NCBI GenBank assembly: GCA_905182105.1
Contig: CAJJAR010000002.1
Span: 1-64,000, forward strand
Reading direction: 5' to 3'
Source: an uncultured Paracoccaceae bacterium
GTDB lineage: Bacteria > Pseudomonadota > Alphaproteobacteria > Rhodobacterales > Rhodobacteraceae
Length of the DNA: 64,000 bases
Position numbers and translations under genes: made by a program
Notes under the pieces: generated by a model
What the model was told of the DNA's origin: nothing
The model's database searches: none
Seen by the model: only the letters and a program-made list of their open reading frames with translations
Shown: positions 9,662 through 18,554 of the stretch, one piece after another
Numbering within the stretch: the first letter of the stretch is position 1
Layout: every line of letters starts with the position of its first letter

Positions 9662-11229
9662 ATGATCACCACCATTTGCGCCGCTGATGCCCTTGCCCAA
9701 CGCCTATAGGCCGCGGGCTGTCGCGTAGCTTTTGGTATGTCGGGTGGTGAAGTCCTGATGATCATTGATGCGCTCGAGTCTGCATGCATTCATGGCCGAA
9801 GGTGCGTGGCATCGCACCGGTGCCTCGGGCATTTTAGTGGCCACAGTTGGGCCCGGCGCGTTGAACGGCGTCAATGCAGTGGCCAATGCCCATCAAGATC
9901 GTGTGCCAATGATTGTAATAGCAGGCGCGGTCGATGCCGACGAAGCGCAGTCATATACGCACCAAGTGCTTGACCAAACCGCCGTGTTCGCGCCCATCAC
10001 CAAAGCCAGTTTTACCTTCAACGCTGGTGCCGCGCATATCATCGCCGATAAAGCAGTCAGTATCGCACTTGAGGGTCGCCCCGGCCCAGTTCATATTTAC
10101 CTTCCAATCGCCGTAGCCGTTGCACAGGTTCCAGCCACAGCACCATTCGCGCGTGCGCCCGCAGCGCCAGTGATCCCAGCCCAAAATGTTTTGGAGCAAG
10201 CCGCTAGCTGGTTAAGCACAGCCAATCGTCCCGTCATCATAGCAGGTCTGGATGCCGTCAACGAAGATGCCGCCACTGCATTAACCGAAATGGCGGAACG
10301 TTTCGCCATCCCTGTTGTCACGACATATAAAGCAAAGGGATTGCTGCCTGAAGATCACGCGCTTGCCCTTGGTTGTGCGGGCCTGTCCCCTTTGGCCGAC
10401 ACCCACCTGTTGCCACTAATCAAACAAGCGGACCTCATCATTTGTGCCGGTTATGATTCGATTGAGATGCGTCCGGGATGGCAAAACATCTGGGACGCTT
10501 CGCAGATTAACGTGATCGACATAACTGCGGTGCCAAACCACCACTACATGCACCAAGCGACGCTAAACATTATCGGCAACACGCCCGCGACACTTAACGC
10601 CCTGAATGCCGCTTCAACGCCACGCACTGTTTGGGCGGATGGGCAAATCCAACAAACGAAATCTGCCCTCGCAACCTCATTTCCCAAAGACGACGCATGG
10701 GGGCCAGCAGCCGTTGTCGATGTCTGCCGCGGTGACCTGCCAAGAGATACACGCCACCGTCGACAGCGGCGCACACCGCATTTTGCTAAGCCAGATGTGG
10801 AAATGTTACGCGCCGCGCGGATTGATGCAGTCCTCTGCCCTTTGCACAATGGGCTATGCCATCCCGCTTGCGATTGGTGCGCACTTCATCGAACCCTATC
10901 GAACTGTGGTTAGCTTTTGTGGAGAAGCTGGTTTCTTGATGGTTGCAGGTGAACTGACAACGGCCAAGGAATTGAGCCTAAATACGATCTTCGTGGTCTT
11001 CGTTGATGCCTCCCTCGCATTGAAGCAACGTCAACGGCAACTGACCAACAATGGCGTCGACTTCGCACGGCACGATTTTGCCGCTATGGGCAACGCATTT
11101 GGGGGAAATGGTCATACTGTCCACACCCGCGACGAATTGCGGGTTGCGCTGAAGGCTGCGCAAAAGGCACAAGAGTTTACAGTGATTGCAGCTGTTATTG
11201 AAAAAGGTGCCTATGATGCCCGAATTTGA
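9662..11229 (+). pseudogene. Broken thiamine-diphosphate-dependent enzyme (acetolactate-synthase-like)
   Basis: The reading frame beginning MITTICAADALAQRL at 9662 is stopped by TAG at codon 16 (9707-9709), then resumes in the same frame with the conserved MSGGEVLMIIDALES. About a dozen residues are missing before FMAEGAWHRTGASG, which lies in the next frame, and another shift near 10735 moves the C-terminal part (VDSGAHRILLSQMWKCYAPRG and onward) into a third position. The pieces cover the N-terminal PYR, central and C-terminal PP domains of the TPP-enzyme superfamily in the right order. With one nonsense codon and two frameshifts it should be inactive. Its last bases overlap the start of the intact CoA-transferase gene, so the two were once an operon. 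Confidence 0.85.
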
Positions 11230-12424
11230 AGCCTCCTCTGAAACTCCTACTGCGCTTGGCGACATTTTCGTTCTGGACCTAAGCCGCATCCTTGCAGGGC
11301 CCACCGCCACGCAATTGTTGGGTGATTTTGGCGCGACGATCATCAAAATCGAAAACCCAAAAACCGGCGGTGATGACACCCGCGGTTGGGGCCCCAATTT
11401 CGCTAAAAACCCGGACGGCACATCCACAGACCTCAGTGCATATTTCATGGCTGCCAATCGCAACAAACAATCCATCGCGGTCGATATTTCGACCGAAGAA
11501 GGACAAGCGATCATTCACCAACTCGCGGCACGCGCAGACATCATTATTGAGAACTACAAGCCCGATGGCTTGGTCAAATATGGCCTAGACCACAAATCAC
11601 TGATGAAGGCCCATCCAAGCGTCGTTTACTGCTCTATCTCTGGCTTCGGTCAAACGGGTCCAAACCGCGACCAACCCGGTTATGATTTGATGGCCCAAGG
11701 GTTCGGTGGCATTATGTCCCTAACCGGCGATCCCGAAGGTGTCCCAACCAAAGTTGGCGTAGGCATCGCGGATGTGATGTGCGGAATGTACGCAACCATC
11801 GGCATTCTTGCAGCTCTGCGCCACCGCGACAAAACAGGTGAAGGGCAACACATCGACCTTAGCCTTGTTGACGCATCAATGGCGTGGCTCATCAATGAGG
11901 GGACCAATTACCTGACTTCTGGAAATGCCCCAATTAGACGCGGGAATGCGCACCCTAATATCGTACCGTATGACGCCTTCGCCGCCAGCGATGGCCATAT
12001 CTTGGTTGCCGTTGGCAACGATTCGCAATTCGCTAGGTTCTGCGATGTGATCGGTCGTTCTGATCTGGGTGCAGAGGATAAATACAAAACCAATTCCAGC
12101 CGCATCGAACATCGTGAAACACTGATCCCTCAATTACGCGAAACACTTGCAAAGCTAACCAAAGCAGAAATCTTGGAAAAGCTGCAAAGCGTGAAGGTTC
12201 CGGTCGGGCCAATTCATACCGTTGATGAAGCGCTGAATTCGGATCAGGCCATTGCGCGTGGCACCATCGTTAATGTTGTCGCAGACGGCATCGATGGTGG
12301 AAATGTCCAACTGTTGGCGAACCCCTTGAAGCTGTCACGCACGCCAGTTCAGTATCGATCGGCCCCACCCCGTTGCGGGCAGGATACCAAAAGCATTCTT
12401 GAAACACTCAAGACACCTAAATAG
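11213..12424 (+). CDS. CaiB/BaiF family (class III) CoA-transferase
   Basis: A protein of about 403 residues of the family III CoA-transferases, which move CoA between carboxylic acids. The N-terminus reads LDLSRILAGPTATQLLGDFGA, and the expected catalytic aspartate region follows in the GYDLMAQGFGGIMSLTG segment near 165-181. The ATG at 11213 or 11216 overlaps the end of the upstream TPP-enzyme remnant by 14-17 bases; a weak AAGG lies upstream. TPP-dependent decarboxylase plus CoA-transferase pairs occur in oxalate and other acid catabolism, but the substrate here is unknown. The frame is intact although its partner is broken. Confidence 0.9.
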   Translation: MMPEFEASSETPTALGDIFVLDLSRILAGPTATQLLGDFGATIIKIENPKTGGDDTRGWGPNFAKNPDGTSTDLSAYFMAANRNKQSIAVDISTEEGQAIIHQLAARADIIIENYKPDGLVKYGLDHKSLMKAHPSVVYCSISGFGQTGPNRDQPGYDLMAQGFGGIMSLTGDPEGVPTKVGVGIADVMCGMYATIGILAALRHRDKTGEGQHIDLSLVDASMAWLINEGTNYLTSGNAPIRRGNAHPNIVPYDAFAASDGHILVAVGNDSQFARFCDVIGRSDLGAEDKYKTNSSRIEHRETLIPQLRETLAKLTKAEILEKLQSVKVPVGPIHTVDEALNSDQAIARGTIVNVVADGIDGGNVQLLANPLKLSRTPVQYRSAPPRCGQDTKSILETLKTPK

Positions 12425-12450
12425 CCGAATTAGCAGTCATTTCTGCGTTT

Positions 12451-12627
12451 TCACGGGTGGTTTCCCGCCGCTTCTGCATGGAATTTGTCATGTACCTCAC
12501 GAAATGCGCCGCTGAATTCACGGTTGTGTGTGCCAAGCCTGTGAATACTATCTTGACCAAATAAATCAGCTAAAAATGGATCAACACTTACCCCGCGAAA
12601 AGGTCCGCGCAAGATGATGCACAACAT
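12451..12627 (-). other. Possible gene remnant on the minus strand
   Basis: The 461-base gap between the CoA-transferase and the SseB-like gene (12425-12885) has no clear gene. A minus-strand frame of 58 codons at 12451-12627, open a little further upstream, has a protein-like composition (a GVSVDPFLADLFGQDSIHRL segment, then REFSGAFREVHDKFHAEA). I do not recognise it. It may be the tail of a decayed gene. A second minus-strand frame at 12702-12812 ends in a hydrophobic segment but also matches nothing I know. Confidence 0.2.
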
Positions 12628-12885
12628 TTGTAACAGCCCCGTAAGCCTATCAGAGCAAAGCCAACTAGATGATTGTAACGGCGTCGTGCACCAATATTAT
12701 ATCAACTGGCCACAAATATAGCTGCACCACTCAGCAAAACTGTTGCAATACCCGTCAGCAGACGACTGCGGGTTAGGGGCTTTATCGACTGGCATTGGGC
12801 CCTCATAATCATGTTGTCTGGGCAAAGGTTAGTCTGACAACTCCTACAACGCACCCTACCTCGCAAACTTGAGACAAGCGCGTTA

Positions 12886-13674
12886 TTATAGTTTCGGTGG
12901 TTTCGCAGGATCAGATCCCGGCGCGCCAAATTCAACTTGATCCACAACAGCAGGTTGGGGCAGATCGAATCGCAAACCAACACGCGCAAGGCGCGGAGTG
13001 ATCGGATCATTGGCGTCAAAGAAGCCAACATCCATTGCGCCCGCTTCAATCCCTGAAAAGGTCAGCGCCTCACCAGCAGCTTGTGCCAAGGCACCCTGTG
13101 CATCAGGCAACGCACCAACAAACCCAAGCAGGTGGCCAGTGCTGCCGCCCGTATACTTCACACCAACCAAATAGGCGCTTAGGGCAAGGCCCGTGGCTGT
13201 CGCAAGCTTGGTATCGATCGCAGTGATCAGTGTTTCGGGCAATCCAGTGGGGACAGAAACCTCTTCGATCTTGGCCTCAACCTGATCAGGCGCATGGCCC
13301 AATGTTTCAGCCAGCCAATCAACACCGTTCGCATCCATCAAGAATGAAGAAGGTGCCACCTCTAGGTTCAAGCCAAGGCCCAAGCCCTGCCCTGCCAACA
13401 ATTGTGAGATCACACGGCCAGACAAAGCAGCATAAGGCGTCGCCTCACCCGTAAAGGCAGTTAAGCGTTCTTGGCGATCAAAGACCAAAACGATTTCACC
13501 TGATCCGCTATCAAAGGTTTGGGGCTTGATCTTTTCCCCTTCCGCTTCGGCCTCAAGCAACAAGAACAACTCCCCGTCCCCAAGGCGCTCATAGAACGCA
13601 AGGCGGATAGCATCATCATTTGGGGCGGCTTCCATCGCGCCGTGCGCAATATCCAAAGGGGTCAAATCACTCAT
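12886..13674 (-). CDS. SseB-family protein
   Basis: A 262-residue soluble protein with an N-terminal SseB-like domain (about 20-130), recognisable from the FDRQERLTAFTGEATPYAAL segment. Members of this family are poorly characterised; the name comes from an enterobacterial protein and does not imply type III secretion here. The C-terminal half holds acidic and alanine-rich stretches typical of Rhodobacterales homologues. The gene overlaps the upstream uracil-DNA-glycosylase-like gene by four bases (ATGA), so the two are translationally coupled. Confidence 0.75.
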   Translation of the reverse strand: MSDLTPLDIAHGAMEAAPNDDAIRLAFYERLGDGELFLLLEAEAEGEKIKPQTFDSGSGEIVLVFDRQERLTAFTGEATPYAALSGRVISQLLAGQGLGLGLNLEVAPSSFLMDANGVDWLAETLGHAPDQVEAKIEEVSVPTGLPETLITAIDTKLATATGLALSAYLVGVKYTGGSTGHLLGFVGALPDAQGALAQAAGEALTFSGIEAGAMDVGFFDANDPITPRLARVGLRFDLPQPAVVDQVEFGAPGSDPAKPPKL

Positions 13675-14255
13675 TTTAGCACCTCTTGTACCCGCGCCCG
13701 CAGCGCTGGCAGTGTTTCAGTCGCGAACCATGGGTTCTGTTTTATCCACCCCGTATTGCGCCAGCTGGGGTGTGGCAAGGCAAAGACGTTCGGCGCGCGC
13801 ATTCGCCACTGTTCTACCGTTTGGGTTACCCCCGTCTTTACACCCAGATGATATTTATGGGCATATCCCCCAACCAGAACCGTCAATGGTATTTCGCCAA
13901 GGTGATCCATCACGCGGTCATGCCACGTTTCGCCGCAAATCTTGGGCGGCGGTAGATCAGATCCCTTTGCGTTGTACCCTGGAAAGCAAAACGCCATTGG
14001 TACAATCGCCAGTTTGGATTGATCGTAAAACGTGGCCTCATCAATCCCCAGCCATTCGCGCAATCGATCACCTGAGGGATCGGTGAACGGACGACCAGAC
14101 TGATGAACCCGTGCCCCCGGTGCCTGCCCCGCAATCAAAATACGCGCACCCTTTTCAAACCATGCAACAGGGCGCGGTTGATGGGCTGTGTGGGTCAAAG
14201 CAAAGCGATCACTGCACAATCGGCAGGCGCGGATATCATCGACAAGGTCAGACAT
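13671..14255 (-). CDS. Uracil-DNA glycosylase superfamily protein
   Basis: A 194-residue member of the UDG superfamily, in the small YqfB/UdgX-like branch often annotated as uracil-DNA glycosylase family protein. It has the motif GQAPGARVHQSGRPFTDPSG (about 42-61) and the C-terminal HPSWRN motif with its family histidine. The expected activity is binding or excision of uracil or a related base, but members of this branch are not well tested. It is the first gene of a two-gene unit with the SseB-like gene. Confidence 0.82.
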   Translation of the reverse strand: MSDLVDDIRACRLCSDRFALTHTAHQPRPVAWFEKGARILIAGQAPGARVHQSGRPFTDPSGDRLREWLGIDEATFYDQSKLAIVPMAFCFPGYNAKGSDLPPPKICGETWHDRVMDHLGEIPLTVLVGGYAHKYHLGVKTGVTQTVEQWRMRAPNVFALPHPSWRNTGWIKQNPWFATETLPALRARVQEVLK

Positions 14256-14298
14256 GCTTTAAGATGTAGAGGATCAATAAATAACGGCAAGCGCATTC

Positions 14299-14318
14299 AT
14301 TTCGATAATTTTCGAAAT
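14299..14318 (+). promoter_or_regulatory. Distal ArsR-type operator
   Basis: The 20-base dyad ATTTCGATAATTTTCGAAAT has perfect 7-bp arms (ATTTCGA/TCGAAAT) around a 6-bp AT spacer. It lies 39 bp upstream of a second copy that abuts the arsR start. Dyads of this kind bind ArsR/SmtB dimers. Confidence 0.65.
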
Positions 14319-14337
14319 AACTTGCCGGCTGGAAATC

Positions 14338-14357
14338 ATTTCTATAATTCTAGAAAT
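14338..14357 (+). promoter_or_regulatory. Proximal ArsR-type operator abutting the start codon
   Basis: The 20-base dyad ATTTCTATAATTCTAGAAAT again has perfect 7-bp arms (ATTTCTA/TAGAAAT). Compared with the distal copy, the base that changed in the left arm is matched by a compensating change in the right arm. Its last base is directly followed by the arsR ATG at 14358, leaving no normal ribosome-binding site. Confidence 0.65.
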
Positions 14358-14693
14358 ATGAAAATAGAATCAACAGACGACTTAAGCCTCACCCTCGCCG
14401 CAACCAGCTTTGCCGCCTTGGGATCAGAACAACGCCTGTCCATTTTGCGGGCATTGGTCCGTGCAGGGCCCGAGGGCCTAAGCATTGGTGATCTAGGAAG
14501 CCGCACAGGTGTGACAGGCAGTACCCTCACACACCACATCAAAATTCTGGCGCAGACTGAAATGGTTGAACAAGTGCGCAAGGGGCGTTCGATCATTTGT
14601 GCGGCGGTGGCCTACGATCAAATCCGCCACTTATCCGAATTCTTACTAACTGAATGCTGTGCAGACAGCACAACCCCATGCGAGGATCGCTAA
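14358..14693 (+). CDS. ArsR-family metalloregulator
   Basis: A 111-residue winged-helix repressor. The ArsR/SmtB fold is seen in LGSEQRLSILRALVRAGPEGL (about 16-36) and the recognition helix GVTGSTLTHHIKIL (about 49-62). The family's classical ELCVCDL metal site is absent; instead there is a C-terminal CC...C cluster (ECCADSTTPC), which could be the thiol sensor for arsenite or a soft metal. The ATG at 14358 directly follows the proximal operator and has no clear Shine-Dalgarno, so the message may be leaderless. The next gene starts two bases after its stop, forming a regulator-transporter operon. Confidence 0.85.
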   Translation: MKIESTDDLSLTLAATSFAALGSEQRLSILRALVRAGPEGLSIGDLGSRTGVTGSTLTHHIKILAQTEMVEQVRKGRSIICAAVAYDQIRHLSEFLLTECCADSTTPCEDR

Positions 14694-14694
14694 C

Positions 14695-15744
14695 ATGGCT
14701 GATGCATTAAACGCAGATTCAAACGAACCAAACTCTCACGGCCCCACATTCACCAAATATTTAGGCGGGGCATGGGGCGCATCGGTGGTACTCATCGCTC
14801 TGATCACACTGCTTGATCCTGCACAGTTGCAAACCACGCTCACCTCTACATCCGCTTCTATCTGGAGCACGGCACCGTTCATCCTTTTTGCCGTTCTCGC
14901 AGTCGCATACCTGAAGGCAACTGGCGCTGAAAACCTGTTGGCCCGAGCCTTTGAGGGGAACCCCGTGCGCATGGTCATAATGGCGGCATTGCTGGGTGGA
15001 TTGTCCCCATTTTGCTCCTGCGAGGTGATTCCTTTTATCGCTGCATTGCTCGCATTAGGGGCACCTTTGGGCGCCGTCATGGCATTTTGGTTGGCATCTC
15101 CGCTGATGGATCCTGCGATGTTTTTGATCACTTCGGGTACTTTGGGCTGGGAATTTGCAGTCGCAAAGACAATCGCAGCCGTTAGTTTGGGTATTTTTGG
15201 CGGATTTGGGATGCTCGTCCTTTCCCGATCTGTCATTTTTTCAGACCCGTTACGCGAGAAACCATCCTTTGGTGGCTGTTGCGGTGTCCAAAAACCGTTC
15301 TCTGGTCAACCTGAGTGGAAATTTTGGAAAGAATCTGAGCGTCGTGAGGTCTTTAAATCTACAACTCTAGAGAATGGGCTGTTTTTGCTGAAATGGCTTA
15401 CGCTGGCCTACGTGATCGAAACCATGATGATCGCCTATGTTCCTGCGGAATTGATCGCCAGCGTGCTCGGCGGCACAGGCGTTGGCCCTATTTTTATGGG
15501 CGCTTTGGTCGGGGCTCCTGCTTACCTGAATGGGTATGCCGCAGTGCCACTGGTTGATGCCCTATTGACCCAAGGCATGTCACAAGGTGCGGCAATGTCA
15601 TTTGTCATAGCCGGTGGCGTCAGCTGCATACCCGCAGCAATTGCAGTGTGGGCGTTGGTCAAGCCACGCGTCTTTATTGCTTACTTAAGTTTCGCGATAA
15701 TTGGCGCCATAATTGCAGGGATGATTTGGCAGTTAATCGTATGA
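14695..15744 (+). CDS. ArsP/DUF318-type permease
   Basis: A 349-residue membrane protein of the permease family that includes ArsP (efflux of trivalent organoarsenicals) and copper/zinc exporters. The hallmark SPFCSCEVIPFIAALLALG segment lies near 104-122 and a second GAPAYLNGYAAVPLVDALL segment in the C-terminal half. A cytoplasmic loop carries GGCCG, a further thiol pair. About eight to ten membrane helices are evident. The start ATG at 14695 is preceded by GAGG. Co-transcription with the ArsR-type gene supports a role in efflux of arsenicals or soft metals; which one is not visible. Confidence 0.85.
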   Translation: MADALNADSNEPNSHGPTFTKYLGGAWGASVVLIALITLLDPAQLQTTLTSTSASIWSTAPFILFAVLAVAYLKATGAENLLARAFEGNPVRMVIMAALLGGLSPFCSCEVIPFIAALLALGAPLGAVMAFWLASPLMDPAMFLITSGTLGWEFAVAKTIAAVSLGIFGGFGMLVLSRSVIFSDPLREKPSFGGCCGVQKPFSGQPEWKFWKESERREVFKSTTLENGLFLLKWLTLAYVIETMMIAYVPAELIASVLGGTGVGPIFMGALVGAPAYLNGYAAVPLVDALLTQGMSQGAAMSFVIAGGVSCIPAAIAVWALVKPRVFIAYLSFAIIGAIIAGMIWQLIV

Positions 15745-15848
15745 TTTACCCTGTAAATAGCGCAGAATTAACCACTAGGTAACGATTGCCCCAACGGATA
15801 TGATGCGGTATCTCGGTCAAAACGAACCGTATTGCACAGGGGGCAATT

Positions 15849-17135
15849 ATGTACCGCGTCTGGAATTTCCTTACGAACTACTCACTACTTTTGATCTTAG
15901 GCGCCATTACAGCCCTGATCTGGGCCAATATGGATGTAATCGCGCCTGTCGCGGGCAACCCACATTACTGGGCTGATACGTACCACAGCTTTGTTGAATT
16001 CAAGATTTGGGACCATGCCCCGATTGGCCATATGCATGATGGCCACCGTACATTGACCCTGCATTACTTAATCAATGACGTCCTTATGGCCCTGTTCTTT
16101 GCGATTGCTGCAAAGGAAGTTTGGGAAGCCCTCATCCTGAAAAACGGATCGCTTCGCGGTAAAAAAGCTGCGACTCCGTTGTTCGCAACAGCAGGCGGCA
16201 TGTTCGGTCCAATCGCAGTCTACCTCGGCATGGCGTACTTTGTGTTCGGTTCCGAGACATATGACGCAGTTCAAAACGGTTGGGCAATCCCAACGGCGAC
16301 AGACATCGCATTCTCATACCTCGTTGGCCGTATCGTATTTGGTGCGGGTCACCCTGCGGTCCGCTTCCTGCTCTTGCTCGCCATCGCAGATGACGCAGCT
16401 GGCCTTATCATCCTAGCGATCTTTTACCCGTCGGGCGAACTGGCTCCGGAATGGTTGTTTCTTTCCTTGGGTGCAGCAATTGCAGTTTACGTACTGTTCA
16501 ACTGGTTGCCACGCTACCTAGACCGCGGAAACAAAGCGCGCCCGATTTCTTCCTTCGTGCGCACCAAGCTACATTTCTTCCCGTACTTTGTTGCCGGCTG
16601 TGCCAGCTGGTATGGCTTCATGGTTTCTGGACTTCACCCTGCACTGGGCCTGCTGCCGATCGTTGTTACTATTCCACATGCTGACCGTGCTTTTGGTATC
16701 TTCAGCGATGCAGAAAAGTATCTGACCGACCTGCTGAACCAAATCGAACACGCGCTGAAAACACCGGTTGAGATCATCTTGTTTTTCTTCGGGCTGCTCA
16801 ACGCAGGCGTTCAACTTAGCGCGATTGGCGATGCCACATGGTTGGTCCTTGCTGGTTTGATCATCGGTAAACCACTGGGGATTCTCGCCTTCGGTTGGTT
16901 CGCTGCTGTGCCACTTCGCTTGGGTATGCCAGAAGGTATGCGGATCATCGACCTTGTCGTCGTTGGCTGTGTGGCCGCGATCGGCTTTACCGTTTCGCTG
17001 TTCATCGCGACGGTCGCATTTGAAGGTGGACCTGTCCAAGATGCCGCCAAAATGGGCGCATTGTTTAGCTTTGCGGCAGCAATTATTAGTATCATTGCGG
17101 GTAAAGTCTGCCGCGTTCAAAAACAAAACGGCTGA
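15849..17135 (+). CDS. nhaA: Na+/H+ antiporter NhaA
   Basis: A 428-residue, about 12-helix inner-membrane antiporter that exchanges external protons for internal sodium, important for a marine cell. The ion-binding aspartate pair is in IADDAAGL, preceded by TATDIAFSYLVG (ATDIAF). The N-terminus carries an extra segment with HAPIGHMHDGHRTLTLHYLIN typical of alphaproteobacterial versions. The ATG at 15849 follows AGGGGGCA. A strong terminator closes the gene, and it is separated from the arsR operon by 104 bases. Confidence 0.95.
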   Translation: MYRVWNFLTNYSLLLILGAITALIWANMDVIAPVAGNPHYWADTYHSFVEFKIWDHAPIGHMHDGHRTLTLHYLINDVLMALFFAIAAKEVWEALILKNGSLRGKKAATPLFATAGGMFGPIAVYLGMAYFVFGSETYDAVQNGWAIPTATDIAFSYLVGRIVFGAGHPAVRFLLLLAIADDAAGLIILAIFYPSGELAPEWLFLSLGAAIAVYVLFNWLPRYLDRGNKARPISSFVRTKLHFFPYFVAGCASWYGFMVSGLHPALGLLPIVVTIPHADRAFGIFSDAEKYLTDLLNQIEHALKTPVEIILFFFGLLNAGVQLSAIGDATWLVLAGLIIGKPLGILAFGWFAAVPLRLGMPEGMRIIDLVVVGCVAAIGFTVSLFIATVAFEGGPVQDAAKMGALFSFAAAIISIIAGKVCRVQKQNG

Positions 17136-17157
17136 ACTCACAGCAAATAAGAACATA

Positions 17158-17185
17158 AACCAGCGCCTCGGCGCTGGTTTTTTTG
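17158..17185 (+). terminator. Intrinsic terminator after nhaA
   Basis: AACCAGCGCC pairs with GGCGCTGGTT across a two-base loop and runs into a seven-T tract. It lies 23 bases past the nhaA stop. Confidence 0.85.
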
Positions 17186-17356
17186 TTTCACGCCCTAATT
17201 ATTGTGTGAAAAATCACCCCAATAATCTACATTTGTTTCCAAAATGGACATAATCTAGTCAAGTTCTGTGGCTATCACTTAGCCAACCCTTTAATTGGAA
17301 CGGACGTGCCACCACCTAAAGAAGTGGCGGACAAAAAGCAGTCACCGGAGCATTCG

Positions 17357-17593
17357 ATGCTTGAGTTTGAAAATGTCAGCAAGTCCTTTTGGACGGGTAC
17401 GCAGCGCAAGGTCATCCTTGATCGCGTGTCTTTTAAGGTGGAATTGGGGAACTCCATGGGCATTTTGGCACCCAACGGAACCGGTAAGATGACCCTGATC
17501 AACATGATGGCCAGCCTCGAAAACCCTGATGAAGGCGTTATTCGCCGCAAGTGCAATATCTCTTTTCCATTGTGTTTAGAGGGATCTATCTGA
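17357..17593 (+). pseudogene. Truncated capsule-export ABC ATPase (KpsT-like)
   Basis: About 78 residues match the N-terminus of KpsT-type polysaccharide-export ATPases: MLEFENVSKSFWTGTQRKV, then LGNSMGILAPNGTGKMTLI. The Walker A motif reads NGTGKMT, so the residue after the essential lysine, normally S or T, is methionine. The protein stops soon after CNISFPL, before the Q-loop, signature and Walker B. The remaining two thirds of the gene is absent; kdsA follows within 50 bases. It is a deletion remnant of a capsule or KDO-linked export system. Confidence 0.82.
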
Positions 17594-17641
17594 TGATCTC
17601 GCTCACAGCCTCAATCCTACCCGAACAGGTAACATCGTAAT

Positions 17642-18475
17642 ATGAAACACGTCCAAATCGCCGACTTAACAATTGGGAACGATCGCCCGCTCACGATAAT
17701 TGCTGGCCCCTGCCAGTTGGAAAGCGCTGATCACGCCCAGATGATCGCAGGCAAAATGAAGGAGGCCTGTGACGCCGCTGGCGCACAGTACATTTTCAAA
17801 GCCAGCTACGACAAGGCAAACCGCACTTCCATCAGCGGCGTGCGTGGGCCGGGAATGGAAGAGGGGCTTGAAATGCTTGCCTCTGTTAAGAAGGCAATTG
17901 GCGTTCCTGTACTGACCGACATTCACACCCCTGAACAATGTGTGGCCGCAGCACAGGTGTGCGACGTGTTGCAAATTCCTGCGCTTTTGTGCCGCCAAAC
18001 GGACTTGATCCTAGCAGCTGGTCACACAGGTGCAGCAATCAATGTCAAAAAGGGTCAATTCCTTGCCCCCTGGGACATGCAAAACATCGTGACCAAAATC
18101 GAAAGTACCGGTAACAAACGGATCATGCTAACCGAACGGGGCACCTCTTTTGGATACAACACACTGGTCACCGACATGCGTTCGATCCCACAAATGGGAA
18201 TGACGGGCTATCCAACGGTTATGGACGCCACGCACTCAGTTCAGCAACCTGCAGGCCTTGGTGGCTCCACGGGCGGGCAGCGTGAATTTGCACCCCTTAT
18301 GGCGCGCGCGGCGGCAGCAATCGGCACCGCCGCAATCTTTATCGAAACACATGAAGACCCAGACAAATCACCATCAGATGGGCCAAACATGGTCTATCTC
18401 GACCAGATGCCTGAATTGATTGGCACCCTTATGCAATTTGACGCAATCGCCAAAGCACACCCACTGGCACTTTAA
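17642..18475 (+). CDS. kdsA: KDO-8-phosphate synthase
   Basis: A 277-residue aldolase that condenses arabinose 5-phosphate with phosphoenolpyruvate to give KDO 8-phosphate, the precursor of the lipopolysaccharide inner core. The motif IAGPCQLES is at about 19-27, KASYDKANRTS at about 52-62 and GTSFGYNTLVTDMRS in the middle. A cysteine in the N-terminal motif and the general pattern fit either metal class; I do not assign one. Its neighbour is a capsule-export remnant, so it may once have served capsule as well as LPS. Confidence 0.94.
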   Translation: MKHVQIADLTIGNDRPLTIIAGPCQLESADHAQMIAGKMKEACDAAGAQYIFKASYDKANRTSISGVRGPGMEEGLEMLASVKKAIGVPVLTDIHTPEQCVAAAQVCDVLQIPALLCRQTDLILAAGHTGAAINVKKGQFLAPWDMQNIVTKIESTGNKRIMLTERGTSFGYNTLVTDMRSIPQMGMTGYPTVMDATHSVQQPAGLGGSTGGQREFAPLMARAAAAIGTAAIFIETHEDPDKSPSDGPNMVYLDQMPELIGTLMQFDAIAKAHPLAL

Positions 18476-18554
18476 GTATTTTTGGAAAGAACTCTCGTAA
18501 CAAAACCTGCTTCAACAGTATCCCAAAACACTTGTGAATTTTTTACGCGGCGCA

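Noticed and set aside
12702-12812. 36-residue minus-strand frame with hydrophobic end
   Set aside because: No ribosome-binding site or similarity; a hydrophobic tail alone is not enough for a gene call.
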